From IMG/VR virus record IMGVR_UViG_3300046757_000226, positions 1 to 57,172 of that record: DNA of 57,172 nucleotides. One strand, given 5' to 3'. The notes beneath the pieces are model-generated. The model was not told where the DNA came from. It saw only the letters and a list, made by a program, of their open reading frames with translations, and made no database searches. Below, one piece after another: positions 9,630 through 18,181 of the stretch. A program made the position numbers and the translations under genes. Each line of letters opens with the position of its first letter. Position 1 is the stretch's first letter. This DNA is from a virus.

Positions 9630-9636
9630 ATAAATA
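9629..9636 (+). promoter_or_regulatory. T4-type late promoter for the 9666-18181 operon
   Basis: AATAAATA matches the T4 late element NATAAATA. The predicted start of transcription, 13 nt from the first base, is about 9642. This leaves a 24-nt leader with TAGGAG at 9654-9659 before the ATG at 9666. It overlaps the stop codon of the upstream gene. Confidence 0.6.
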
Positions 9637-9665
9637 ATAAACTACGTATATTATAGGAGTTTTAA

Positions 9666-10895
9666 ATGAAGGTTGGTTTTATAGGCATCGGCAAACTTGG
9701 ATTGCCTTGTGCAGAAGCAATTGCACAAAAAGGGCACGAAGTTGAAGGGTATGATGTTGCAAAAGTTACAAGTGATAATATTACAGTTGTTGATACAGTA
9801 AAAGATGTTGTAGCAAATAAAGAAATTGTATTTGTAGCAGTCCCTACACCTCATGACCCTGCATATGATGGCAGAGCTCCTACTGCACATCTTGATCCAA
9901 AAGATTTTTCTTACGACATTGTAAAGAAAGTTCTAACACAAGCAAATGAACATATGAACAAAGACCAGTTACTTGTACTTATTAGTACAGTGTTACCAGG
10001 CACAGTTAGGAACCAGTTAGTTGAACTTACAGACAATAGTCGTTTTATATATAATCCTTATCTTATTGCAATGGGCTCAGTGGCATGGGATATGGTAAAT
10101 CCAGAAATGGTAATGATTGGTACAGAAGATGGCACTGAAACTGGAGATGCAAAACAACTTGTAGATTTTTATAAAACTATAATGGAAAACAATCCACGAT
10201 ATGAAATTGGTACGTGGGACGAATGTGAATGCATTAAAGTATTTTATAACACATTTATTAGTACAAAAATTGGCCTTGTTAACATGATACAAGATGTTGC
10301 ACAAAAACAAGGCAATATTAATGTAGACGTTGTTACAGAAGCACTAGCACAAAGCACAAAACGCATTATGGGTCCGCAGTATATGACAGCTGGCATGGGC
10401 GATGGCGGAGGATGCCATCCAAGAGATAATATTGCTCTACGTTATATGGCAAGTGAATTAGGATTAGGATACGATATTTTTGATGCAATAATGAATGCAA
10501 GAGAAATCCAAGCAAAAAATATTGCATTAGAACTTGTAAAATATGCAGAAGAAACAAACATGCCAATCTTTATTCACGGCAAAGCATACAAGCCTGGTGT
10601 AGAATATTGCGACGGCAGCTATAGTTTACTAGTAGGACACTATGTTGAAGAACAAGGACATCGTGTTACGTATATTGATCCTCTTACAGGTGATGATGTA
10701 GAGTTAGGTATGCCCGGCATTATATTACTTGCACACAGTGCAAGTACAACTTACAAGTATATGCAAGAAGAAGGCGACAGTACTGATAAATTGTATTGTA
10801 AAATTCCATCTAATAGTATCGTAGTAGATCCGTGGAGGAACTTTAGTTCCGATACATCTAAAGTAATACACTACGGTAACACGAGACATGGATAA
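9666..10895 (+). CDS. UDP-glucose/GDP-mannose 6-dehydrogenase family protein (full-length)
   Basis: 409 residues. The NAD-binding loop GIGKLG is at 7-12, the central domain has K191 and N195 (ECIKVFYNTF), and the catalytic thiolate is Cys250 in GDGGGCHPRDN. A C-terminal Rossmann-like domain follows from about residue 290 (IFIHGKAYKPGVEYCDGS). Family members oxidise a UDP-hexose C6 alcohol to the uronic acid with two NAD+. The start has a good ribosome binding site and a late promoter. A second, truncated homologue lies at 13608. The exact hexose is not determined. Confidence 0.85.
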   Translation: MKVGFIGIGKLGLPCAEAIAQKGHEVEGYDVAKVTSDNITVVDTVKDVVANKEIVFVAVPTPHDPAYDGRAPTAHLDPKDFSYDIVKKVLTQANEHMNKDQLLVLISTVLPGTVRNQLVELTDNSRFIYNPYLIAMGSVAWDMVNPEMVMIGTEDGTETGDAKQLVDFYKTIMENNPRYEIGTWDECECIKVFYNTFISTKIGLVNMIQDVAQKQGNINVDVVTEALAQSTKRIMGPQYMTAGMGDGGGCHPRDNIALRYMASELGLGYDIFDAIMNAREIQAKNIALELVKYAEETNMPIFIHGKAYKPGVEYCDGSYSLLVGHYVEEQGHRVTYIDPLTGDDVELGMPGIILLAHSASTTYKYMQEEGDSTDKLYCKIPSNSIVVDPWRNFSSDTSKVIHYGNTRHG

Positions 10896-10897
10896 TT

Positions 10898-11572
10898 ATG
10901 TACGACATTGTATTCATAAGTTATCAAGAACCTAATGCAGATGAAAATTTTACTAAACTAAAGGAAAGATTTCCAATGGTAAAACGTGTGCATGGTGTAA
11001 AAGGATTACATCAAGCACATATAAACGCAGCTAAAAAATGTTTTACTAATATGTTTTGGGTTGTAGATGCTGATGCAATTATTTTAGACGATTTTAACTT
11101 TGAATATAACGTACCTAGTCATCAACTTGATCATGTACATGTTTGGAGGACTCAAAATCCAATTAACGACTTAGTTTATGGCTACGGTGGTGTAAAACTT
11201 CTTCCTAGAAAACTAACTTTATCTGTAGACATTAACAGCGCCGATATGACAACTAGCATTAGTAAAAACTTTATGGCAATGCCAGACATATCAAACATTA
11301 CAGCATTTAACACAGATCCGTTTAATACATATAAGTCAGCATTTAGAGAATGTGCAAAGCTAAGTAGTAAAGTTATTAAAGGGCAACATGACGAAGAAAC
11401 AGAAAAACGACTTGAAACTTGGTGTACAGTTGGCAAAACTAGACCGTATGGTTTATACGCTTTGGCCGGTGCTATTAGTGGCCGCAAGTTTGGGATGGCT
11501 TCTGGCAGCAATATTGCACTTATTAATGACTTTGACTGGCTAAAGGATCAGTTTGATGCAGCTAGTTTCTAG
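10898..11572 (+). CDS. glycosyltransferase-like protein, short paralogue of the 3804 gene
   Basis: 224 residues. It has the same order of motifs as the protein at 3804: YDIVFISYQEPNADENF, KRVHGVKG, AHINAAK and VVDADAII with DAD at 57-59, then a YGYGGVKLL segment matching YGNGGIKCW there. It lacks the C-terminal extension of its paralogue. It follows the dehydrogenase by 2 bp and overlaps the next radical SAM gene by 17 bp. It probably transfers a sugar, perhaps the uronic acid made next door; that link is inference from order. Confidence 0.55.
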   Translation: MYDIVFISYQEPNADENFTKLKERFPMVKRVHGVKGLHQAHINAAKKCFTNMFWVVDADAIILDDFNFEYNVPSHQLDHVHVWRTQNPINDLVYGYGGVKLLPRKLTLSVDINSADMTTSISKNFMAMPDISNITAFNTDPFNTYKSAFRECAKLSSKVIKGQHDEETEKRLETWCTVGKTRPYGLYALAGAISGRKFGMASGSNIALINDFDWLKDQFDAASF

Positions 11573-12635
11573 TATTAAGACAGTTCATGTTGAACTAACT
11601 GACAAATGCCAAGCACAATGTCCAATGTGTGCTAGAAACTATCATGGCGGAGCAACTCGTCCATTTATACGCAATGGCGACATGAGCATTGAACAATTTA
11701 AAGAATGGTTTCCTAAAGAATTTTTAGCGCAATTAGATAACTTTTATAGTTGTGGTAACTATGGCGATCCAGCATTTGCAAGTGATTGTTTAGAAATATA
11801 TTCATATGTGCGTGAATGTAACCCTACTGTAAGATTAGCATTGCATACTAACGGAGGTATGCGTAATCCTACATGGTGGACAAAGTTAGCACAAGCAATA
11901 GGAACACAATCTAATAGTGAAGTAGTATTTGCAGTTGACGGCTTTAAAGGAAAGCATGAGTTATATCGCAAAAATACAAATTTTGATAAAGTAATTGCCA
12001 ACATGAAAGCATTTATTAGTGCAGGAGGTAGGGCAAGAGTTGATAGTTTAGTATTTGCTCATAACGAACATGAAGTAGACGAACTTGAAGAATACATATT
12101 AGGTCTAGGAGCGCAGGCTATAAACTTTGTAAGCACTACGAGATTTTATGAAATGTCAGAATATGAAGTACACGACAATGAAGGTAATGTAGAATACACA
12201 ATTAAGCCTGCAAAAACTGAACGTTTTAAAAAGACTCCAAACAAAACGCTAGTTAATTTAGTAGATAAAGAATATAGAGACAGTGTAATTTCTAATACAA
12301 CAATTAATCCAAAGTGTGTAGACGAACAAGGGATATATGTAGATCCATATGGTAGTATTTTTCCGTGTTGTTGGATAGGCGGAGACTATTTAGAGCAACC
12401 TATTGAAGAAAAGTTACCAATACATTATCTTAGAAATCTAAGTGTTGAATTTTCAAAACAGATGATGGAAGATATTCGTGTTGAAAATTGCAGTACAGGA
12501 ATATTAAAAGATAGAAGTACAAAATTATTTAAGAGACTAGACACATATTGGGAAGATGAAAATAAGTGCTTGACATGTGCTAGACAATGTAGTAAACTAG
12601 TATATGACTCTAATAGAAAGTATGAATTTGAATAG
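11556..12635 (+). CDS. radical SAM protein with SPASM-type C-terminus
   Basis: 359 residues from the ATG at 11556 (a TTG just upstream is in frame). The cluster motif CQAQCPMC gives C18, C22 and C25. The usual GGEP motif is replaced by CGNYGDP at about residue 67-73, a variant seen in some SPASM radical SAM enzymes. The C-terminal Cys-rich part (NPKCVDEQGI, IFPCCWIGG, CLTCARQC) suits two auxiliary 4Fe-4S clusters. SPASM enzymes typically modify peptides or proteins, or oxidise alcohols. The ribosome binding site is AAGGA. It overlaps the next gene by 14-32 bp depending on start. Confidence 0.85.
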   Translation: MQLVSSIKTVHVELTDKCQAQCPMCARNYHGGATRPFIRNGDMSIEQFKEWFPKEFLAQLDNFYSCGNYGDPAFASDCLEIYSYVRECNPTVRLALHTNGGMRNPTWWTKLAQAIGTQSNSEVVFAVDGFKGKHELYRKNTNFDKVIANMKAFISAGGRARVDSLVFAHNEHEVDELEEYILGLGAQAINFVSTTRFYEMSEYEVHDNEGNVEYTIKPAKTERFKKTPNKTLVNLVDKEYRDSVISNTTINPKCVDEQGIYVDPYGSIFPCCWIGGDYLEQPIEEKLPIHYLRNLSVEFSKQMMEDIRVENCSTGILKDRSTKLFKRLDTYWEDENKCLTCARQCSKLVYDSNRKYEFE

Positions 12636-13611
12636 TTACGACAAAATACCATGGACTGATATAACCAGTTTTGGACAGCAAACGATGCTTAAGAGCCATC
12701 TTTTCACGGTCTCATGGATTTTGGCTAGATTTTGTAATTATTCATGCAGTTATTGCTGGCCATACGCTAGATCTAGTACCCCGGATCACCAAGATTTAGA
12801 AATTTACTTAAAGGCCTTAGATAGTATCAAAGCACAAGCTCGTGCAAACGGCTTTACAGACTTTCATTTTAGCTTCTCAGGAGGCGAACCTACAGCGTAT
12901 AAGTACTTTGGGGAGATCATAGATCATTACTGTAGTGATACAGCACCCGATTACCAAAGTATCCACATGACGACCAATCTTAGCCCGGGAAGCAAATGGT
13001 GGAACAAATGGTTAGAAAGTACTAAGACTCTGCACCGCAGAAGTATAACAGCAAGTTACCATGCAGAATTTGCAAATGAACAGGAGTTTGGAGATAAATG
13101 TCTCCAATTAATAGACAATGAAACATTCGTTACAATTAATCAAGTTATGGTTCCAGAAATGTTTGAAGAACTTTACGAACGCTTGGAACGATTTGCCGCC
13201 CGAGGTATTAATGTTACTCTCAAACCCCAATCTGACCCAACCGCCAGTTACGTGGTACATGGATATACAGAAGACCAAATTGCAAAAATGCGACAAGGAT
13301 TTCCACAAAAGTGGAACGGCGAGCAAATAGCACAAATTGCACTATATGATAGTGAAGGTACAAAATACGAGTTAGATCAAGCAGAACGCTTCAATGCATT
13401 TGGATTCAATAAGTTTCACGGATGGGAATGTAATGCAGGATACCAAGGTTGTGTTATTCGAGAGAATGAAGTTAAACGTAGCTATAGCTGTCACGATTAT
13501 CCTTTAGGCACGTTAGACGGAGGATTTGAGCTGTTTAAAGCGCCACAAGAGTGTATAACCTATAGTTGTGTTAGTAGTGCAGACTCTAAAATACCAAAGA
13601 GAAAAATATGA
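12604..13611 (+). CDS. radical SAM protein (Trp-rich GW-x-CN subgroup)
   Basis: 335 residues. CNYSCSYC and FSGGEPT mark the radical SAM core, and the C-terminus carries GWECNAGYQGC...YSCHDYP and CITYSC. The proteins at 17168 and 19258 share the pattern C-N-x-x-C-x-Y-C, GGEPT and GW-x-CN, so the three form one subgroup. Two ATGs compete, 12604 and 12622, and neither has a strong ribosome binding site. The gene ends 4 bp into the next. Base composition is slightly richer in G+C than the neighbours (for example around 12640-12800), which hints at a separate origin. Confidence 0.82.
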   Translation: MTLIESMNLNSYDKIPWTDITSFGQQTMLKSHLFTVSWILARFCNYSCSYCWPYARSSTPDHQDLEIYLKALDSIKAQARANGFTDFHFSFSGGEPTAYKYFGEIIDHYCSDTAPDYQSIHMTTNLSPGSKWWNKWLESTKTLHRRSITASYHAEFANEQEFGDKCLQLIDNETFVTINQVMVPEMFEELYERLERFAARGINVTLKPQSDPTASYVVHGYTEDQIAKMRQGFPQKWNGEQIAQIALYDSEGTKYELDQAERFNAFGFNKFHGWECNAGYQGCVIRENEVKRSYSCHDYPLGTLDGGFELFKAPQECITYSCVSSADSKIPKRKI

Positions 13612-14342
13612 AATTTGGAATATTAGGATACGGTTACGTAGGTAAAGCCACACACAAAGGTTTGCTCAATGATGCAAAGACTGTTGTGCATGACATTACA
13701 TTTGACACTGAAAGAGAAATTTTAAAAAATGCAGATACTATCTTTGTGTGTATACCTACAGAAACACAAGCAGATATTGACACTGTTATTTCTGAAATAA
13801 AATTAATACAAGAATTTAACCCTTTAGCAACATTTGTTATCCGTAGTACATTGCCATTAGGATCTTGTGAACGCATACAACACGAAGTAGGTACTATAAT
13901 TTATATACCAGAATTTTTACGTGAACGATATTGGGACACAGATTGTTTTAAGCGTCCACTAGTTGTTGGTTATGACAACGTAGATTTGCCTCAGTGGTTA
14001 TTAGATGAAGAAATTAATATTTGTACTACTAAAGAAGCAGAACTAGTTAAGATGTATTCAAATAATTTTGCAGTAATAAAAATTGCATTTGCAAATGTAT
14101 TTTATGATCTAGCAGAAAACGTTGGTGCTGATTATGACAAAGTTAAAGATGCATTTTTAAAAGTACAACATTCGCAAACATATTTAGATGTTCCTGGACA
14201 TGACGGAACAAGGGGCTTTGGCGGCAAATGTTTGCCTAAAGATTTAGATTTCCTAATTGATACATTAGAAGATCAAGATATAAACCAAAATTGGTTTAAA
14301 CATATTAGAGAGTTAAACAACGGATGGAAAGAAAAGTTCTAG
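13608..14342 (+). CDS. UDP-sugar dehydrogenase homologue lacking the C-terminal domain
   Basis: 244 residues. The NAD loop GYGYVG (7-12), K148 with N152/N153 (ELVKMYSNNF) and the catalytic Cys208 in FGGKCLPKD are intact. The protein ends about 35 residues after the Cys motif, so the C-terminal UDP-binding Rossmann domain of the usual roughly 400-residue enzymes is absent. There is no frameshift trace; the next gene simply starts 19 bp before the stop. It may be an active minimal dehydrogenase, work on another substrate, or borrow a domain from a partner. Its coupling to the epimerase that follows supports a sugar-nucleotide role. Confidence 0.8.
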   Translation: MKFGILGYGYVGKATHKGLLNDAKTVVHDITFDTEREILKNADTIFVCIPTETQADIDTVISEIKLIQEFNPLATFVIRSTLPLGSCERIQHEVGTIIYIPEFLRERYWDTDCFKRPLVVGYDNVDLPQWLLDEEINICTTKEAELVKMYSNNFAVIKIAFANVFYDLAENVGADYDKVKDAFLKVQHSQTYLDVPGHDGTRGFGGKCLPKDLDFLIDTLEDQDINQNWFKHIRELNNGWKEKF

Positions 14343-15196
14343 TTACAGGAGCGTCTGGGCTCATTGGTAGAGAGTTGTGTAAGCAGTTGTCTAAAAATTT
14401 CCATGTGGTTGGAATTGACAATGAATTTAGATATTCATATAGACCAAATTCTCAAGAATTTGTAAAAGGAAACCTACAAAGTTTTTTAGATGCTTGCCAA
14501 GAAGAATTTGCATATATTTTTCATATGGGTGCAATTAATGGTACAAAATACTTTTATGATATTCCTAACAAATTAATTGAAAATAATATATCAGCTGACA
14601 TGTCAGTTTTTAAATATGCTGAAAGAAATAAAAAGTGTAAAATAATTTATGCAAGTAGCAGTGAAGTTATTGCAGATACAAATATATTTCCTACACCAGA
14701 GATAAACAACATAGCTATACACGATATAACTAATCCGCGATGGAGTTATAGACTGTCTAAAATAGTTAGTGAAAATTATCTTACTAATAGCAGTATAAAT
14801 TATATTATATTAAGATTCTTTAATATTTTTGGACCAGCATCTGCGTCAGGACATTTTATAAGAGATATTTTAGAAAAAATTGATAATGAAGATTTTACTC
14901 TTATTGCTCCAGATGAAACTCGAAGTTTTTGCAGAGTTGAAGATGCTGTTGATGCAATAGTAAATATCTTTGATAAAGTAGATAATACAACAGTTAATAT
15001 TGGCAGCGACGAAGAACTCACAATTAAAGAAGCAGCAAATATTATCGCTGCTTCAAAAGGATTAACTGTAGACTGGAAAAGACTACCTCCAAATTATGGA
15101 AGTGTTAGTAGAAGATGTCCGGACATTGCTAAATTAAAAAACATTTATCCTCAATATAGTCCTAAAAAATTCAAGGATGCAATACAAGATCTATGA
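14324..15196 (+). CDS. NAD-dependent epimerase/dehydratase
   Basis: 290 residues, an extended SDR. The NAD loop GASGLIG is at 9-15, the SSS catalytic serine region at 111-113, and the active-site Tyr142-x3-Lys146 in SYRLSK. The FNIFGPA motif and a C-terminal NIGSDEELT element are typical of UDP-glucose epimerases and UDP-glucuronate decarboxylases. After a UDP-hexose dehydrogenase, a decarboxylase or 4-epimerase of the uronic acid is the natural reading, but the reaction cannot be fixed. It overlaps the dehydrogenase by 19 bp and the methyltransferase by 4 bp. Confidence 0.8.
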   Translation: MERKVLVTGASGLIGRELCKQLSKNFHVVGIDNEFRYSYRPNSQEFVKGNLQSFLDACQEEFAYIFHMGAINGTKYFYDIPNKLIENNISADMSVFKYAERNKKCKIIYASSSEVIADTNIFPTPEINNIAIHDITNPRWSYRLSKIVSENYLTNSSINYIILRFFNIFGPASASGHFIRDILEKIDNEDFTLIAPDETRSFCRVEDAVDAIVNIFDKVDNTTVNIGSDEELTIKEAANIIAASKGLTVDWKRLPPNYGSVSRRCPDIAKLKNIYPQYSPKKFKDAIQDL

Positions 15197-15801
15197 AAGT
15201 TGATTTAGAAGATGTATTATTTTGGATGGACGCTATACGAGACAGCGATGATCGTTATAGAACACTTGAAAGTTTTTGGAAAGGCCAAATACATAGTAAG
15301 GAATGGCTAGTTAAAGAACTTGAGCGTACTGATATTAAAGCTAACAATGCAGTTGTATACGGCGGCTGGAATGGTGTGCTTGCATCTTTACTTTTTAATA
15401 GTGAGAAACTTAATTTACAGTTTGTAACAAGCGTAGACATTGATCCTAATTGTGAAAAAACTGCAAATACTATTAATCGGCGCTATCAAATAAAAGAAAA
15501 ATTTAAGGCAGTAACAGCAGACATGTGTGATTATACACAACCGTTAGATATTGCAATTAATACTAGTTGTGAACATATTACACAGCAGCAATATGACAAG
15601 TGGTTATCTAATCAGCCAAACGATGCATGGATAGTAGTACAAAGCAATAACTATTTTGAGCATCCGGAACATATTCGATGTGCAACTGATATAAACGATT
15701 TTATGAAGATGAGTAAGATAAAGCCGTTCTATCGAGGATGTCTTGAAACATCTAAATACACTAGATATATGATTATAGGAAAGAAAAAATCGACTCATTA
15801 G
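15193..15801 (+). CDS. class I SAM-dependent methyltransferase-like protein
   Basis: 202 residues. Motif I reads VVYGGWNGVLAS and is followed by VTSVDIDPNCEKTAN, where the acidic residue of motif II would bind the SAM ribose; ADMCDY and the IAINTSCEHI stretch follow as motifs III/IV. Gly spacing in motif I is looser than usual, so binding of SAM is likely but not certain. The place after epimerase genes suggests methylation of a sugar or an attached residue. The C-terminal 13 bp overlap the probable start of the next gene at 15789. Confidence 0.6.
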   Translation: MKVDLEDVLFWMDAIRDSDDRYRTLESFWKGQIHSKEWLVKELERTDIKANNAVVYGGWNGVLASLLFNSEKLNLQFVTSVDIDPNCEKTANTINRRYQIKEKFKAVTADMCDYTQPLDIAINTSCEHITQQQYDKWLSNQPNDAWIVVQSNNYFEHPEHIRCATDINDFMKMSKIKPFYRGCLETSKYTRYMIIGKKKSTH

Positions 15802-17171
15802 ACAAATATACAGATGCAATAGCAAATGCAGCAGGCGTAAATACCTTTTGTGTCTTGCCTTGGATACATTTTGCTACACGACCAAATGGAGACATGCGTC
15901 TCTGTTGTTCTTCAAATGCTAGTGGTGCTGGAGAAGACCACGAAGTAGGTTTAGTTAAAATGGAACACGGCAAACCAGCTAATTTTGGCCGTGAAACTCC
16001 TATGGAAGCATGGAACAATGAGTACATGAAAAGTGTACGAACAACTATGCTACAAGGAAATATACCTGCAAGTTGCCGCAAGTGTTTTGAAGAAGAATCT
16101 CGAGGCGTTGCAAGTAAGCGTGTATGGGAATCTTATACTTGGATGGAAGATGGTGTTGATATTCCTGAGCTAATACGTCAAACACAAGAAGACGGAACTG
16201 TTCCTGAAAAGTTACAATATTTAGATTTACGTTTAGGACACACATGTAATATCAAATGTGTTATGTGTAGCCCACATGATTCGAGTAAATGGGTAGCAGA
16301 TCATAAACAGCTTATTCCTGTATTACAAGATCCAGAAGTTAAAAGACAAATGCAATGGGACCGCAAAGAGTTTAATAATAAGTGGCATGAAAAGGATACG
16401 TTCTGGGAAGAAATGAACGCACAGATTCCGCATCTAAAACAAGTGTACTTTGCAGGCGGCGAACCTTTAATGATTAAAGAACATAAAATGTTTATTGAAG
16501 AAATTGTACGTCAAGGATATCAAGATAAAATACTATTACGTTATAATTCAAATGGATTATTAGTAGATGACGATTTAATTGAATTATGGTCAAAGTTTAA
16601 GAAAGTTAAATTTGCTATTAGTATGGATGCAAGCCACGAGCGTGATGAATATATACGTTATCCTACAAAGTTTGAAACTGTAGAAAAAACTTTGCATATG
16701 CTTGACAACACACCTGATAATATACAAACAAGTTTAGCAACAGCAATACAAATATTCAATGTCAAACATTTGCCAGACTTTATGAAATGGAAACTTGAAA
16801 GCGGATTTAAAAAGTTAAACAGTGGTACAGTTCCAGGCGGCGTACAAATGGGCGGCGGATTAGTTAACATGCACTTACTTTACATTCCAACATTTCTTAG
16901 TATACAAATATTACCTAAAGAAGATAAAGAAGAAGTTAAAGAACGGTTTATGGACTTTAAAGATTGGCTGTGGAATAACTATAGACAAGATGACGATTAC
17001 TGGAAACATAATCCTTACGGCTGGAAACGTTGGGAAGCAGTTCTTAATCATATGAACGCACAAGACAACAGTCATTTGCTGGCAGGCTTTAAGGAATACA
17101 CAAACAAACTTGATGCAATACGTGGACTTTCTGCAGCAAAAGTATTTCCGGAGTTAGCACATCTACTATGA
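15789..17171 (+). CDS. radical SAM protein with N-terminal Cys-rich region, apparent non-ATG (ATC) start
   Basis: About 460 residues. The motifs are CNIKCVMC and AGGEPLM. The N-terminus contains TFCVLPWIHFATRPNG and RLCCSS, then CRKC, the same auxiliary Cys set as in its paralogues. No ATG or GTG precedes this conserved part in frame. The frame opens at 765 and an ATC codon at 15789 lies 5 nt after a good AGGAAAG (15777-15783). The alternative TTG at 15855 would cut off the conserved Cys of TFCVLPW and has no close ribosome binding site. An ATC start, or a base change in an ATG, is the best explanation. It overlaps the methyltransferase gene by 13 bp. Confidence 0.82.
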   Translation: MDSLDKYTDAIANAAGVNTFCVLPWIHFATRPNGDMRLCCSSNASGAGEDHEVGLVKMEHGKPANFGRETPMEAWNNEYMKSVRTTMLQGNIPASCRKCFEEESRGVASKRVWESYTWMEDGVDIPELIRQTQEDGTVPEKLQYLDLRLGHTCNIKCVMCSPHDSSKWVADHKQLIPVLQDPEVKRQMQWDRKEFNNKWHEKDTFWEEMNAQIPHLKQVYFAGGEPLMIKEHKMFIEEIVRQGYQDKILLRYNSNGLLVDDDLIELWSKFKKVKFAISMDASHERDEYIRYPTKFETVEKTLHMLDNTPDNIQTSLATAIQIFNVKHLPDFMKWKLESGFKKLNSGTVPGGVQMGGGLVNMHLLYIPTFLSIQILPKEDKEEVKERFMDFKDWLWNNYRQDDDYWKHNPYGWKRWEAVLNHMNAQDNSHLLAGFKEYTNKLDAIRGLSAAKVFPELAHLL

Positions 17172-18181
17172 AAAAACTAATTAAAATTATTACAACACAA
17201 GAACCGGAAATATTAGACATTCGTTTTTGGCCTACTGATATCTGCAATTTTTCATGTGCATATTGTTTTCCTGGAAGTGTAACGAATAAACTCCGTTACC
17301 CAAAAAATATTGACACAGTTGTAAATAACTTTAGAGCATTGTTCGATTTTTATATTGCTAAACATAATAAAACAAAATTTAAAATTAATATTGTAGGAGG
17401 CGGTGAACCTACATTATGGCCACACTTTGCTCAGTTTTGTAAAGACATTAAAGAAAGACACGATGTGCATATTCAATGTACAACAAATGGCAGCAGAACA
17501 GTAAGATGGTTTTCTCAAAACGCAACAGACGTAGACGAATTTGTTTTAAGTTGTCATCAAAAAGATGTTGACATAGATAACTTTATAGATGTCGGTGATT
17601 ATCTATTTACTAATGGTAAAGACGTTACTGCTCTTATGTTAATGGATGCCAGTGCTTGGGAAAGGTGTTTAGATCTTATAGAGCAAATGAAACAAAGTAA
17701 ACAGCCTTGGATTGTTCAAGCAAAAGAAGTTGTTGATGCTCCTGGATATGATATACTAAGTTACACCCAAGAGCAAATGGATTACTTGCAACAACCATTA
17801 AAACGTGCTCCGGATAGCGATTGGATTATTTCTAACCTGCATAGATTTAGAATACATGAAAGTATAGCAATGTATGATAATGGAGGTGCAGTACCGGCAA
17901 CTCCTAACAAATATATAATGGAGCAAGCAAATTATTTTAAAGGTTGGAAATGTAATGTTGCTATTGAAAATTTAGTTATTACACACGATGGACAGGTTAC
18001 CGGAAGTTGCCAAGAACAAGTTTTTAAAAATGCAAATATTAATATGTTTGCAGAAGAATTTATAGAACAGTTTAATAAAGCATCAATGGATTTAAAACCT
18101 ATTATGTGTCCTCGAACTAGTTGTAGTTGTCAACCTGATACACACATATCTAAAGAACTAGTGCCAACAAGCAATATTTAA
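17168..18181 (+). CDS. radical SAM protein (Trp-rich GW-x-CN subgroup)
   Basis: 337 residues. CNFSCAYC and VGGGEPT define the core. The C-terminus has GWKCNVAIENLVITHDGQVT, SCQ and a Cys cluster MCPRTSCSC that suits an auxiliary iron-sulfur centre. It belongs with the 12604 and 19258 proteins. It is the last gene of the + block, and its 3' end runs 24 bp into the 3' end of the converging gene at 18158 with no terminator. Confidence 0.85.
   Translation: MKKLIKIITTQEPEILDIRFWPTDICNFSCAYCFPGSVTNKLRYPKNIDTVVNNFRALFDFYIAKHNKTKFKINIVGGGEPTLWPHFAQFCKDIKERHDVHIQCTTNGSRTVRWFSQNATDVDEFVLSCHQKDVDIDNFIDVGDYLFTNGKDVTALMLMDASAWERCLDLIEQMKQSKQPWIVQAKEVVDAPGYDILSYTQEQMDYLQQPLKRAPDSDWIISNLHRFRIHESIAMYDNGGAVPATPNKYIMEQANYFKGWKCNVAIENLVITHDGQVTGSCQEQVFKNANINMFAEEFIEQFNKASMDLKPIMCPRTSCSCQPDTHISKELVPTSNI

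Noticed and set aside
15855-15857. TTG as start of the radical SAM gene ending at 17171
   Set aside because: It would delete the conserved Cys in TFCVLPW that the paralogues keep, and there is no ribosome binding site at a usable distance.
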